In this document: positions 47,562 through 58,616 of the stretch, one piece after another | Layout: each line of letters opens with the position of its first letter | How positions within the stretch are numbered: position 1 is the stretch's first letter | Assembly: GCF_031143425.1 (NCBI RefSeq) | Contig: NC_090445.1 | Coordinates: forward strand, 1,195,020,691 to 1,195,084,690 | DNA length: 64,000 nucleotides | Direction of reading: 5' to 3' | Origin: Pleurodeles waltl | Lineage: Eukaryota; Chordata; Amphibia; Caudata; Salamandridae | Program-made: the position numbers and the translations under genes | Notes under the pieces: generated by a model | The model's input: the letters and a program-made list of their open reading frames with translations, nothing else | What the model was told of the DNA's origin: nothing | The model's database searches: none

Positions 47562-48192
47562 GGCCCTCATTCTGACCTTGGCGGGCGGCGGAGGCCGCCC
47601 GCCAAAGTCCCGCCGTCAGGTTACCGTTCCGCGGTCGAAAGACCGCGGCGGTAATTCTGACTTTCCCGCTGGGCTGGCGGGCGGTCGCCTTCAGACCGCC
47701 AGCCAGCCCAGCGGGAAAGAGGCTTCCACGATGAAGCCGGCTCGGAATCGAGCCGGCGGAGTGGAAGCTGTGCGACGGGTGCAGTTGCACCCGTCGCGTA
47801 TTTCACTGTCTGCGCAGCAGACAGTGAAATACATGTAGGGGCCCTCTTACGGGGGCCCCTGCAATGCCCATGCCAGTGGCATGGGCACTGCAGGGGCCCC
47901 CAGGGGCCCCGCGACCCCCCCCTACCGCCATCCGGATCTCGGCGGTCCGACCGCCGGGATCTGGATGGCGGTAGGGGGGGTCGGAATCCCCGCGGCGGTG
48001 CAGCAAGCTGCGCCGCCGCGGAGGATTCAATGGGGCCGCGGTACACTGGCGGGACCCCGCCAGTGGTGCCGGTCCGACCGCGGCTTTACCGCCGCGGTCG
48101 GAATCCCCATTGGAGCACCGCCGGCCTGTCGGCGGTGCTCCCGCGGTCCTCCGCCCTGGCGGTCAAAGACCGCCAGGGTCAGAATGACCACC
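47562..48192. mobile_element. Inverted-repeat DNA transposon (Harbinger-like, non-autonomous), copy 4
   Basis: The left end GGCCCTCATTCTGACC and the complement of the right end, GGTGGTCATTCTGACCC, are followed by further matching (TTGGCGG versus CTGGCGG). TAT flanks both sides (47559-47561 and 48193-48195). The interior is extremely GC-rich and consists almost wholly of consecutive hairpins: for example 47660-47720, 47770-47790 (GACGGGTGCAG and complement), 47797-47832 (ATTTCACTGTCTG and complement) and 47835-47910. No protein is likely despite several open frames. Confidence 0.8.
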
Positions 48193-49649
48193 TATGTTTG
48201 AAATAAAACCTTTGCTTTTGCTTGGTTTATTTGACCTTCGCTCCATTGCTGTGAAATTGCACTTAGGTCCTGGTTCGCCACTACTGTTGTTTTTCCATAG
48301 TGCTTGATTTTTTCCTAGGTGTTTTTTTTGCCTTAAAATTTTAAAAATACATATCTCTGGTTCCCCGAAACTGTTTTGATGGCATAGGTGTCTTTCTGCA
48401 CATTAAATGTTTCTCTATTTTTCTAAATTGGTTTAGGAATTTTATTGTGTTGTGTTGTTTACTTTCAAATTGTTGGTACTATTTGTACATTGCACAAGAT
48501 TTTTTGGTATTGCCTGTATAATGTGCCAAAGATACTGGGGTTGAGCAGAGATTCTCTCAGAACTGTATTTTCACATAACCATAGTGAGTGTTTGAGTTAA
48601 TGGGGTGCTCCTCTCTAAAAATAATACCCTAATTTCCGACATTAGCCAAACAAGAAAATTAAACTTGTCCCTTGTGATGTGATGGATAATTCAAATGGTA
48701 ATATCTAATGTCACTGTCATTTCATCAGTGTCAATTGTTACACTACCTGTTCTGTTCATTTGGCTGGCGATTTATGGTTTACATTCTTTAAAAAAGCTTC
48801 ACCTTCACTTACATTATCTAACGTGTGTGTGTCTGTGTGTCTGTGTGTCTGTGAGCGTGTGTGTGTGTGACATATACATAGCTGCACAGAGCTTAATATG
48901 CTAGTTATTACCATCGTTATGGAGGAGCAATAAACTACTAAATGGTAAACCTTAAATGGGTCAGAATCCCCATTCCTTCCTCATCAGTGTTGATAAATAG
49001 CATATTACACTCTTTGCTTCAGTACAGTTTATGTTGCTTAGGTTTTTTACATGAACACTAGATAGAGACAAAAGTGTTTAACTATATATTCTACTTGGGT
49101 AATAACACAGTTGCACTATTAACATGTACAGTTGTGTTTTTGGTGCACTTATTTCAAATGACATGTATTGGACCAAATGTATTTTCATTAGAATGCATAC
49201 CTGGAAAACTGTCTTGCCTGCGGCCTTTACAGTCTGTGCCATTTTGATTGTCCTGGCTTGGTATTTCCCCCATACTGACTTAATTGTTTTGTTATTCAAA
49301 CCTGGTTCTAGAACCCTGTATTTTATGTACTATCCCTGGAAGTCCCTGGGAGTATCCAAACTTTTAGCTAGAGACCATTATGTGGAACTTGAGCCATAGG
49401 GAACTTACACATTTTGCAGACCCTTTGTGTTTATTTTTTAAGTGGTTGTGTTTTAGCTACTCCGTAGGGAGTGTTTGGCTCCTGTTTCATTATGCAGAGT
49501 CTCCTCTCTGACACCTTCACTTATTCTGACGATTCCATATTACATTATTCTTCAATTTGTGAAGAAGACAAAGAATGGGGCATTTGACAGGGAGTAGGAC
49601 CATTAATCGATCATATGTGAGGGGCTAGTAAACTTCATTAACACTTATC
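48193..49649. other. Gene-free stretch
   Basis: AT-rich sequence with a (TG)n-like run at about 48,821-48,868. The frames at 48695-48904 and 49124-49399 have no recognisable product. Confidence 0.35.
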
Positions 49650-49678
49650 CATTGCTGAGGGGTGTGGCCGGCGCTTGT

Positions 49679-49690
49679 GCAAGATGGCAG
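49679..49690 (+). promoter_or_regulatory. YY1-like site in L1 leader
   Basis: CAAGATGGCAGC matches the AAGATGGC core of YY1 sites. In mammalian L1 elements such a site near the 5' end directs accurate initiation. Its position about 1 kb before ORF1 is compatible, but use is inferred. Confidence 0.45.
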
Positions 49691-50736
49691 CTTCCCCGTG
49701 AGCTTCTCGAACCCCTTTGCACATCACTTTAAACCCAGCTCCACAGGTTAGTATGAGCCCGAAAGCAATAGAAATCTTTGTGCAACTCATTAATGTTGAC
49801 TGGTTACCGTGCAGAGCCACCATAATTCCTGTAAGACCTCACAACTCGAACACTTTGGAAGCTAAGATGGAGATGCTCTAAAAAGGTTCTGAGCGGCTGA
49901 CCCGATTGCTGTGCCCAGCGTGCCCAGCGAGTTCGATTGTAATGAAGCGGCGTGCGACCCGACCAAAGCTGGCCCAGCATTGTAAGCCTGGAGCTTGCAA
50001 CACCCGTTAACCCCACCAACAAGCAGACCGCGGATCATCCCGGAGACCACAATTGGGGCATATTGGAGGGCCCTGGACTCCTGGCCTACATGATAGGCCT
50101 GACCTGACCAAAGCAAGCAGTTCAACCGGAGTACTCCAATCCATGTGGAATGGGTCTCCGGCCATTCTCCCTAGCATAAGAAAGTCTGAACTGTAAGTCA
50201 CAAATACTCCAGTTAGCAAATGTGCGCTAAGTACGATTTTGTTTCTTTTTTTGCTTTGTGGGCTGAACCATGTAACAGGAGCCAGAACCCTTACCATTGC
50301 TGCAGATATGAACTTGAAGAATGCTTTCTCATAAATAAGGACTGACTACTACTAATCAGTCCATACTTCTTTCAATTATCATACCCCTGCAGCACTCAAA
50401 AAACAAAACTGATTATAGACTGTTTGTGGACTTGATGACTTAAGATGCTTGTTAATAACTTAGTGATATAAGCTGCTTGTTTGGGATCCGCCCCTCTTGT
50501 ACCTAACAGGAATACTCAGAGACTACTTGTTAAGAGCATTCAAGCAGCGCACTCCTCCGCTAAACTGCCAGTAGCTACAACTTAGACAGTCGACCTCACA
50601 GATGCTAGCCTAATGAATTACCCCAAAGTAACAGCCTAGGCTCATTATTAATCCTTCAGTAACTTCAGTGTAAGCCAATGATTGACCACATTACTGGCCT
50701 AGACCCACTATCTACTCCTCCTCACACAATAAATAC

Positions 50737-51596
50737 TTGTCACTTGTCATTATGTCTGGTCAAAAGGAAAGTAAAAAACCCAGAGACAAAGAAACTAAAA
50801 CTATTCTCAGGAGATCGAAGCAGGAGTCATTGACAGCAGACTCCCCAATCAAAGACAAACAATATAATCACTCTACTCTTGAAATGATTCTTAAAAAGCT
50901 GAAAGAAGTACACAACATAGCACAGAGTACTAGTATCAATACATACTTGTTACAAACAGAGATTGCAGCAATACAGAGAGATTTCAAAGATTTGAATCTA
51001 AGAGTAACAAATACCGAAAACCGAGGAAGTTCTGCCGAAGACCGTTTACGAACACATGACAAACATTGTCTCAAGACTAATGAACTCATTCACTCTCTAA
51101 AGCGAGAAGTCACAGAATTGGAGGACTGGAATAGGAGAGGGAATTTCAGAGTCTTCGTTTTACCAGAAGGTGTAGAAGACCCACCTCTTTAATGGCTTTC
51201 CTCGAATCATGGATCCCCTCGACCCTGGGCATCTCCTTCAGTAAGGACTTCAAAATTGAATGCAAACATAGAGTCCCAGCTCACAAGACAAGACATTTCA
51301 CCACTTCGCGTGTGCTAATCCTTCGTCTCTTTCACTTTCAACACTCTAAACTGATCATATCCTACATGAAGAAAATGAAAACTTGGCAAGGAACACAAAT
51401 CAATATTTCACAAGATTATGCCAGAGACATAGTCATAAGAAGGAAGAGATTCCTAACGCTCAAACATGCACTTCTTCATAGAGCAATTCAACATTCCTTC
51501 ATAGGCCCGGCCAAATCCAAGATCCTTTACCAGGGGAAAACACATGTTTTCTCAGAACCGTCAGACCTGTGCAGATTCCTAGACAATAAAAAATGA
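50737..51596 (+). pseudogene. L1-like ORF1 protein, one frameshift
   Basis: The first frame (50737-51192) has a basic N-terminus, then a coiled coil with heptads through about residues 45-130 and the conserved ELEDWNRRGNFRVFVLPEG block; the inner Met at 50752 is the likely start. The second frame (51192-51596) supplies the C-terminal domain, with FKIECKHRVP, SRVLILRLFHF and ARDIVIRRKRF, typical of L1 ORF1p. The stop of the first frame overlaps the ATG of the second, so one indel near 51,190 explains the break. It is better preserved than the ORF1 at 18.5-19.0 kb. Confidence 0.8.
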
Positions 51597-52580
51597 GACT
51601 TGGATGGATGACTCATTGAATCTTCAGACTTGACTTATAGGTCACATTTCATTTTATATTATTATGATCTCTACCATATGGCACATGGATAAATATGTTC
51701 TTGCCTGTTTGGCACTAGTTACTATATTGCCTATGTTTGTTATTATTACCTAATCTCCTCTAGCTCTTTGCAATATTACAAGTATTGTGTCACCCTTGAA
51801 CCTCCCTTTGCCTCCTAGCGTCCCCTCCTACTCGTACATCATTATCAATTAATAACAATTAACAACAATACCAACAATTAACAATTAACAACCCCTATTA
51901 CAACTAACAATCCCGTACATCTAGTTCCGAGCGACTTGAAAATAAATGACCCAAACTAATCTCCCCCCAACCTTCAGAGTGGTCATCAGGACATGAGATG
52001 CTTACTGATCTAGGCACAACAACATGCTTGTGTGAAGTACTCACTTATACAACTAATTCCAGTTAACCTACAGAATATTTGTACACAATACAACTGACCC
52101 CCCTCTAACCATCCTACAGAAGACATATGACGAGATCTCCTCTCATGATTAGCTTGTCATTATCTTGGTCATGAATTTAAAATGCTAAGTAATGTGTTAT
52201 AGCAGAGCCAAAGTTTGGCACACGATTTCAGTGCACCCCACCCCTTTTGAAGCCTGGCATGATTAATATGACAACCATAAGTTGCAACGTGCTCTAGCTC
52301 TCCAGGTTTTTGTTGACTACTGTATATGTGTGCAATATACTTTGTGTTTGTTTGTTGCTTCTTGCCAGTGACTCCCATTGCTCCACCACCTTCACCTTGC
52401 CTTTTAGGACAAAATCCTCACTCCTGGGTGATTCCTGTCCCACACATGTCCCCTAGTTCTTACTCTAAAACAGGTAGTACCCGATCCCAACTCCCCCACC
52501 CTGTGCTGTATACTACATTCACAACATATAGAGACTCTCCGGTATTCTACGGTATCACAGCTTTTCTAACCCCACCTCTA
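51597..52580. other. Inter-ORF spacer of the L1-like element
   Basis: About 1 kb between ORF1 and the endonuclease with no recognised coding block. It includes A/C-rich low-complexity sequence (about 51,840-51,900, 'aacaattaacaa' repeats). The spacer is longer than usual for L1-like elements, so part may be a separate insertion. Confidence 0.4.
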
Positions 52581-53420
52581 GCATGTTGAAAGTGATTTCC
52601 CTCAAGGCCTTAACCACCTGGTAAAACAGAGCAAATTCTCTGATTATTGTCAGTCCCTGAAAGGGGATATAATTCTCCTACAAGAAACCAGAATGGGATA
52701 CAAAAAGGCACTTTCTCTCTGGTCCAAATGGGTTTTTGATGTGTCCTGCTCCCCGTTATAGCAAAAAAAAAATGGGGTTCTCACTCTCATCTCGAAATCT
52801 CCAAACTCTCCATTATTACAACCATTCCAGACAAGAAGGGTAGATGGCTCATCACTCATCTGCAAAGCCCCTCCACAGAATTTTACATGATTAATATATA
52901 TGTGCCCAATTCAGATGGTCCTTCCTTTTGGAACTCCCTTTCAGCAAAAATAGCCCTCCTCCCTCCAAATGCCCGGATTATTTTAGGGGGTGATTTTAAT
53001 TTACCACTAGACCCCCTTCTGGACCGACAATCTGAATTCAAATACCAAGTACCAACGTCACATAAAACTGTGAATGCGCTATTTAAAGCACATAATCTGA
53101 TTGACGTCTGGAGAACTCACAGCCCTACAGGCTCTGACTATAACTTCTTTTGCCCTTCCCATAACTCTTTCTTTAGAATTGACTACTTTCTAATTGACTG
53201 TACGCTACTAAGAAACACCACCTCCACATCAATCGAGCCAATCCTTATTTATGACCATGCAGCTGTCACAATGTGCCTCCAAATCCTCCCTACGCCTCTA
53301 AAACTTAAAAACTGGCACATGAACCTAGAAGTCCTCGAGGATCCAGAGACAATGAAAGAACTACAGGAAGAACTCTCCCAATTTCTTAGAATAAACAAAA
53401 AAAAGTACATTCCACTGTAG
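52580..53420 (+). pseudogene. L1-like endonuclease domain
   Basis: Degenerate frames from 52,580 give the start of the domain, and the LLQETRMGYKK block lies at about 52,675-52,707. An open frame, 52887-53420, then carries INIYVPNSDGPSFW, ILGGDFNLPLD (catalytic GDFN), the RIDYFLI block and YDHAAVTM at the SDH position (Ser replaced by Tyr). This matches the AP-like endonuclease of Tx1/L1 ORF2, which nicks target DNA to prime reverse transcription. The N-terminal part contains stops. Confidence 0.8.
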
Positions 53421-53844
53421 TACTTTGGGATTCCATGAAATGCTATATTGGAGGCCAACTCATTAACCAAATGACCAGGAAGAACAAAAACATTAAAATA
53501 ATGCAAGACAGCATTGCAGCCGATATAAAAAGCTATAAAAGCTAATGAGATAGTCTATCGCTAAAAAAAAGTGCCAATACATTGGCACTTTTAAAACACC
53601 TCAAATAAAAGTTTAATACCATAGTAAACAAACGTGCAAACGTTTTTGCTCACGCTCAAAAAGGTAAAAATAATATTTTACCTGAACAAAGCTAGCAAAT
53701 CACTGGCGGCCTATTGAAAATGTAGACAAAACAATAACCTTATCCATTCAATCAAAGTCGAAAAAACATAATGCAGTTATCCACCGAACAGTCTTTTTTG
53801 AAACTTTTACATCAAACTGTATTATTCTACGTTTTATACCCCTT

Positions 53845-55371
53845 TTGTTGAATACTTTAAAGTTTTTAAACACCTTACCGATCAATCATATCTCAAAAGT
53901 GCAACAACAAAAGGTAGCTGAACAAATCTCAACTGATGAAATCATCTGTACAATCAAAGCCATTCCCTCGGGGAAAGCACCAGGCCCAGACGGCTTGCCC
54001 ATAGAATTTTATAAAACATTTAATTAATCCATTCCCGAGCCCTGAAGTCTCGTCTTATCTCACTTTGCGGATACGTGTGCAGTCACTGGATCAAATGCAG
54101 AAGCCGTCCTAGTGGTCATCCCCAAGGATGGAAAGGCTCATTCTACAGCCCCATATCACTCATTAACATGGAAGCTAAGATATACACAAAGATTCTTGCT
54201 GCTCATCTTGCTCCCCTGATTCCCACAACTGTCCATCCCACCGAAACTGGCTTCATTTAAAAAAAAAATATATTTTTGGATGCCTGTTGGACTTAATGAA
54301 GTTAAATAGAGACAGTACTAAATTGCTTTTTTATATGATGCTACTGGCCAGGAGAGAGATATGTAAAAAATGGATTAGTGCTTCCCCCCGACTTTTTTGG
54401 AGTGAAAGGATTCACTTATTTATAATTTAAAACTTGATGTAAAGGTGAATGAGGAGGAGAATAAGAAATATAAATTCTGGGCCCCACTTAAAAATGTCTA
54501 GAAAGGCAATAAATAGTCTGTCCTATGATTACATTAATTGTTGGTCTTAAAAATGCTCTGGAGGTAGGCTATTAAGCTTGCACTAATCAGAGATTTGGAC
54601 CAATCCAGATAGGAGCCTCTTAGGGGTGATCAGACAAGACCTACACGACCCCCTAGGTAAGGTCTCAGAGGAGACACTTTGTTTCCGGTTAAGTAAATGA
54701 GGACAAAAAGTTTTTTAAAAACTGGCTTCATTAAGGGACTTCTGGCATGTGACAACATTCGCCTATTCTCACATACTATTGAAATTGTTGAAGTCGTCTG
54801 CAGCAATAGCCCTGGACATGGAGAAAACCTTTGATAACGTAGCATGGCCCTATCTTGAAGCAGTCCTCACCAGGCATGATTTAGGGCCCAACTTTATCAA
54901 TATGACTATGGCCCTATATCAAAATCCAACGCGTAGAATAAGAATTAATGGATCATTATCCAAGTAATTCCCACTTCAACAAGGCACACTCCAAGGCTGC
55001 CCCCTATCCACACTCCTATTTCTACTTGCAATTGATCATACACCATGCCTGGTATCCCCTTCAATAATTAACAATACGAAACAGCTGACCATGTTGACAA
55101 TATCTTGATTTTCACAGAATCCGTGGAACCGGCCATATTGGAAATCCTCTCTATTGTAAATCAATTAGCCCAATATTCTGGATACTCTCTGAAAAAAGAT
55201 AAAACGGAAATTCTTCCTCTTAATATCCACTGTCACCCGTCCCTAATTGGCCCCTCTAATTTCCAATGGAGATCTCCCATCAAATACCTTGGCATTTGCT
55301 TTTCTAACAACCTCTATGAGTCGTCACATCCAATGAGCATAAAACCTTATCCAAAACTAGAGATCTACTAG
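53845..55371 (+). pseudogene. L1-like reverse transcriptase, split by an insertion
   Basis: Frame 53845-54027 contains IPSGKAPGPDGLPIEFYK. Frame 54075-54260 has SPISLINMEAKIYTKILAAH and TVHPTETGFI, then breaks off at the insertion of 54259-54718. It resumes with AIALDMEKTFDNVAWPYLE (motif A) and GTLQGCPLSTLLFLLAID (motif B). Motif C is degenerate (ADHVDNILIFT, near 55,085-55,115), and YSGYSLKKDKTEILPLN follows. This is a standard L1-type ORF2 order. The copy is inactive because of stops, the split and the altered motif C. Confidence 0.8.
54259..54718 (+). mobile_element. 460-bp L1 3'-fragment insertion with target duplication
   Basis: AAACTGGCTTCATT occurs directly before (54245-54258) and directly after (about 54719-54732) this segment, a 13-14 bp target duplication. 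The inserted sequence reads MMLLARREICKKWISASP in plus-strand translation (54,337-54,390), the last part of an L1-like ORF2, followed by a 3'-UTR-like stretch. It is thus a heavily 5'-truncated L1 copy nested in another L1. No long poly-A is at its right end; an A-rich run lies at its left end instead. Confidence 0.65.
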
Positions 55372-55400
55372 CAACATGGTCCCTGAAATGCATTGACTTC

Positions 55401-56560
55401 CAGGACTAGTGACGCCGACCTAGACACCAACCATAAGTACACCCATAAGTTCACCAGCCTAGCACACACTGGAGGGACGGACATTAGTACACACACACAA
55501 CACACTCACAGCACGGCAAGCCACGCCCCCACACACACACACACATGCCAAATCGCATAACTATGACACATATGTGGAAGGAAAGCCAGGACAAGGTTGT
55601 CTCCAATGACACCAACGGTGCAGTGGTGCATATATAATAAATAACTTACAAACAATAAAACTATGTACAATGAGCCCCAAGTGCCAGTCAAAAATTTACC
55701 ATTGTGCCCCAACAACACAGGGCACAGTATGAGGCCCCAACTTGACTCCTGACTGCAAAGTACTGGCCATCACAGGGCAGGGGCATCAATGGGGCATGCA
55801 GGCACCTTGGGGGTAGGGTCCTTCAGGCTAGGCTTGGAGGGGCGACCTTTTGGCTGGGTCTGGAGGGGGGGGGGCTAAGCTTGCCCCTGGACGGAGGTTG
55901 TTTCGCTGGGAGGGGGGTGGTTTGGGCCTGGCCCTGGAAGAGGAGCTAGTGGACTTGACTGTGTGAGTGGTAACTGTCACCTTGCTGGGGGTGGACATCT
56001 TAGGCGTGGGAGGGGCATTGCGATGACCAGTGGAGGCCTGGGAGGTGGAAGGCAGGGGTCTGGGAAGGGTAGCAGGGCGCATCGGAGGAACAGGGACTGG
56101 ACCAGTGGCGGGGAACAGGTAAAACTCGGTCAGGAAACGTTTCTTAGGGGCACAAGGTAGGTCATAGAATGGACGTTTGTGAGTGGATGAACAGGGTATG
56201 GTTGAGAGGTGTGTACGTGGAGGTGCCTAGGGTACAGGAGCATGGGTGTGTGACACGTGTGCAGGGTGAGTACTGGGTGGGTGAGTGTGGGCATTCAGGT
56301 GTACTGAGAGGGAGGGGTGGAGAAGATGCAGTAAGATGTGTGTGACTGTTGGGGTGGTGCCTGCAGGTAGGGTGGATGTGCAGCATGTAGGGGTGTTCAT
56401 TGTCGTGGTACGTGCGCATGTAGTGTATGGGATGCATGTGTGGGGGTCTGATATTGTGGTGACGGTGCAAGTGAGGGCACATGTGGCAGGATCTGGGACT
56501 GATGAGGTGCTGACTGCAGGTGTGTGTGGTGTTGTGACTGTCAGGGGGGTTGGTGGAGAT
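55401..56560 (-). pseudogene. Harbinger-like Myb/SANT protein gene, distal exon part and 3' end
   Basis: The minus-strand frame 56560-56162 is the direct continuation, across the 311-bp array, of the frame at 62930-62165. Both sides spell the same codons ISTNP in the same phase because of the duplicated target. The peptide is His/Pro/Thr-rich with no domain. After a stop at 56162 a shifted frame (56082-55828) encodes a Lys/Ser/Pro-rich basic tail (KVTVTTHTVKSTSSSSRARP). Non-coding sequence to about 55,410 contains a (CA)n tract (55,525-55,545). Confidence 0.5.
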
Positions 56561-56704
56561 CACAAACAGTTAGGAGCGCACCTGCCTGACATCCCAGCAA
56601 TTATTCTGCCCCATTGCATCATGGTAGATGTAGTATCTTCAAAAAACGAACTCCATTAATTTTTAAATATTTCACCTTTAAGTAGGTACAGCCTTTACTG
56701 TGCA

Positions 56705-56750
56705 TCTCTGGACACATGTGTTTCTGGGTTAATCCCTTCTTCAGCAGAGA
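56705..56750 (-). ncRNA. Hammerhead ribozyme motif, first array unit
   Basis: On the minus strand: TCTCTG (stem I, 5' side), CTGAAGA (matches the CUGANGA core), AGGG-loop-CCCA (stem II: three G-C pairs plus a flanking A-A), GAA, ACACATGTGT (stem III, self-complementary), C (cleavage position after GUC), CAGAGA (stem I, 3' side, pairing perfectly with TCTCTG). This is a type I topology with a very short stem III, as in newt satellite 2 and Penelope-type hammerheads, which often cleave as dimers. Corresponding motifs lie 144-189 bases into each of the 17 units. The A-A at the base of stem II is a weak point. Confidence 0.8.
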
Positions 56751-58570
56751 ACATATTTGCGGGGTGCTGGGAATGCTGCCATAAATCCCCCGGTTTCAGT
56801 ACCTCTTCCCTGGCATGCTGGTGCCTGCTCCAGAGCTCGTCAGCCCAGTAGCTCAAGGGAGCCTTTAAAGTCACAAACAGTTAGGAGCGCACCTGCCTGA
56901 CATCCCAGCAATTAATCTGCCCCATTGCATCATGGTAGATGTAGTATCTTCAAAAAACGAACTCCATTAATTTTTAAATATTTCACCTTTAAGTAGGTAC
57001 AGCCTTTACTGTGCATCTCTGGACACATGTGTTTCTGGGTTAATCCCTTCTTCAGCAGAGAACATATTTGCGGGGTGCTGGGAATGCTGCCATAAATCCC
57101 TCGGTTTCAGTACCTCTTCCCTGGCATGCTGGTGCCTGCTCCAGAGCTCGTCAGCCCAGTAGCTCAAGGGAGCCTTTAAAGTCACAAACAGTTAGGAGCG
57201 CACCTGCCTGACATCCCAGCAATTAATCTGCCCCATTGCATCATGGTAGATGTAGTATCTTCAAAAAACGAACTCCATTAATTTTTAAATATTTCACCTT
57301 TAAGTAGGTACAGCCTTTACTGTGCATCTCTGGACACATGTGTTTCTGGGTTAATCCCTTCTTCAGCAGAGAACATATTTGCGGGGTGCTGGGAATGCTG
57401 CCATAAATCCCCCGGTTTCAGTACCTCTTCCCTGGCATGCTGGTGCCTGCTCCAGAGCTCGTCAGCCCAGTAGCTCAAGGGAGCCTTTAAAGTCACAAAC
57501 AGTTAGGAGCGCACCTGCCTGACATCCCAGCAATTAATCTGCCCCATTGCATCATGGTAGATGTAGTATCTTCAAAAAACGAACTCCATTAATTTTTAAA
57601 TATTTCACCTTTAAGTAGGTACAGCCTTTACTGTGCATCTCTGGACACATGTGTTTCTGGGTTAATCCCTTCTTCAGCAGAGAACATATTTGCGGGGTGC
57701 TGGGAATGCTGCCATAAATCCCACGGTTTCAGTACCTCTTCCCTGGCATGCTGGCGCCTGCTCCAGAGCTCGTCAGCCCAGTAGCTCAAGGGAGCCTTTA
57801 AAGTCACAAACAGTTAGGAGCGCACCTGCCTGACATCCCAGCAATTAATCTGCCCCATTGCATCATGGTAGATGTAGTATCTTCAAAAAACGAACTCCAT
57901 TAATTTTTAAATATTTCACCTTTAAGTAGGTACAGCCTTTACTGTGCATCTCTGGACACATGTGTTTCTGGGTTAGTCCCTTCTTCAGCAGAGAACATAT
58001 TTGCGGGGTGCTGGGAATGCTGCCATAAATCCCCCGGTTTCAGTACCTCTTCCCTGGCATGCTGGTGCCTGCTCCAGAGCTCGTCAGCCCAGTAGCTCAA
58101 GGGAGCCTTTAAAGTCACAAACAGTTAGGAGCGCACCTGCCTGACATCCCAGCAATTAATCTGCCCCATTGCATCATGGTAGATGTAGTATCTTCAAAAA
58201 ACGAACTCCATTAATTTTTAAATATTTCACCTTTAAGTAGGTACAGCCTTTACTGTGCATCTCTGGACACATGTGTTTCTGGGTTAATCCCTTCTTCAGC
58301 AGAGAACATATTTGCGGGGTGCTGGGAATGCTGCCATAAATCCCCCGGTTTCAGTACCTCTTCCCTGGCATGCTGGTGCCTGCTCCAGAGCTCGTCAGCC
58401 CAGTAGCTCAAGGGAGCCTTTAAAGTCACAAACAGTTAGGAGCGCACCTGCCTGACATCCCAGCAATTAATCTGCCCCATTGCATCATGGTAGATGTAGT
58501 ATCTTCAAAAAACGAACTCCATTAATTTTTAAATATTTCACCTTTAAGTAGGTACAGCCTTTACTGTGCA

Positions 58571-58616
58571 TCTCTGGACACATGTACTTCTGGGTTAATC
58601 CCTTCTTCAGCAGAGA
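58571..58616 (-). ncRNA. Hammerhead motif with altered core, unit 7
   Basis: Same position as the other motifs, but two substitutions change GAAACACATG to GAAGTACATG on the minus strand. This replaces the conserved A beside the cleavage site's U (A15.1-U16.1 pair becomes G-U) and weakens stem III. Cleavage is probably reduced. The identical variant recurs nine units later at 61368-61413. Confidence 0.7.

Larger units (their letters stand above)
49650..55400 (+). mobile_element. L1-like (Tx1/L1 type) LINE, plus strand, damaged
   Basis: Order on the plus strand: GC-rich 5' leader (from about 49,650), ORF1 (50737-51596), endonuclease (about 52,580-53,420), reverse transcriptase (53,845-about 55,370). 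The ORF2 C-terminus is absent because the Harbinger-like element begins at about 55,400. The leader has CAAGATGGCAGC at 49,679-49,690, the YY1-type site that positions transcription in L1 promoters. A 460-bp insertion at 54259-54718 splits the RT. Several frameshifts and stops are present. Confidence 0.75.

Noticed and set aside
47497..48201. Several overlapping Arg/Pro/Ala-rich frames
   Set aside because: GC-rich hairpin DNA with few stops in any frame, so openness is expected by composition.
56705..56750. Alternative hammerhead register using CTGCTGA as the core
   Set aside because: This register breaks the invariant A of CUGANGA and gives no stem I pairing, whereas the register three bases later (CTGAAGA) gives a perfect 6-bp stem I.
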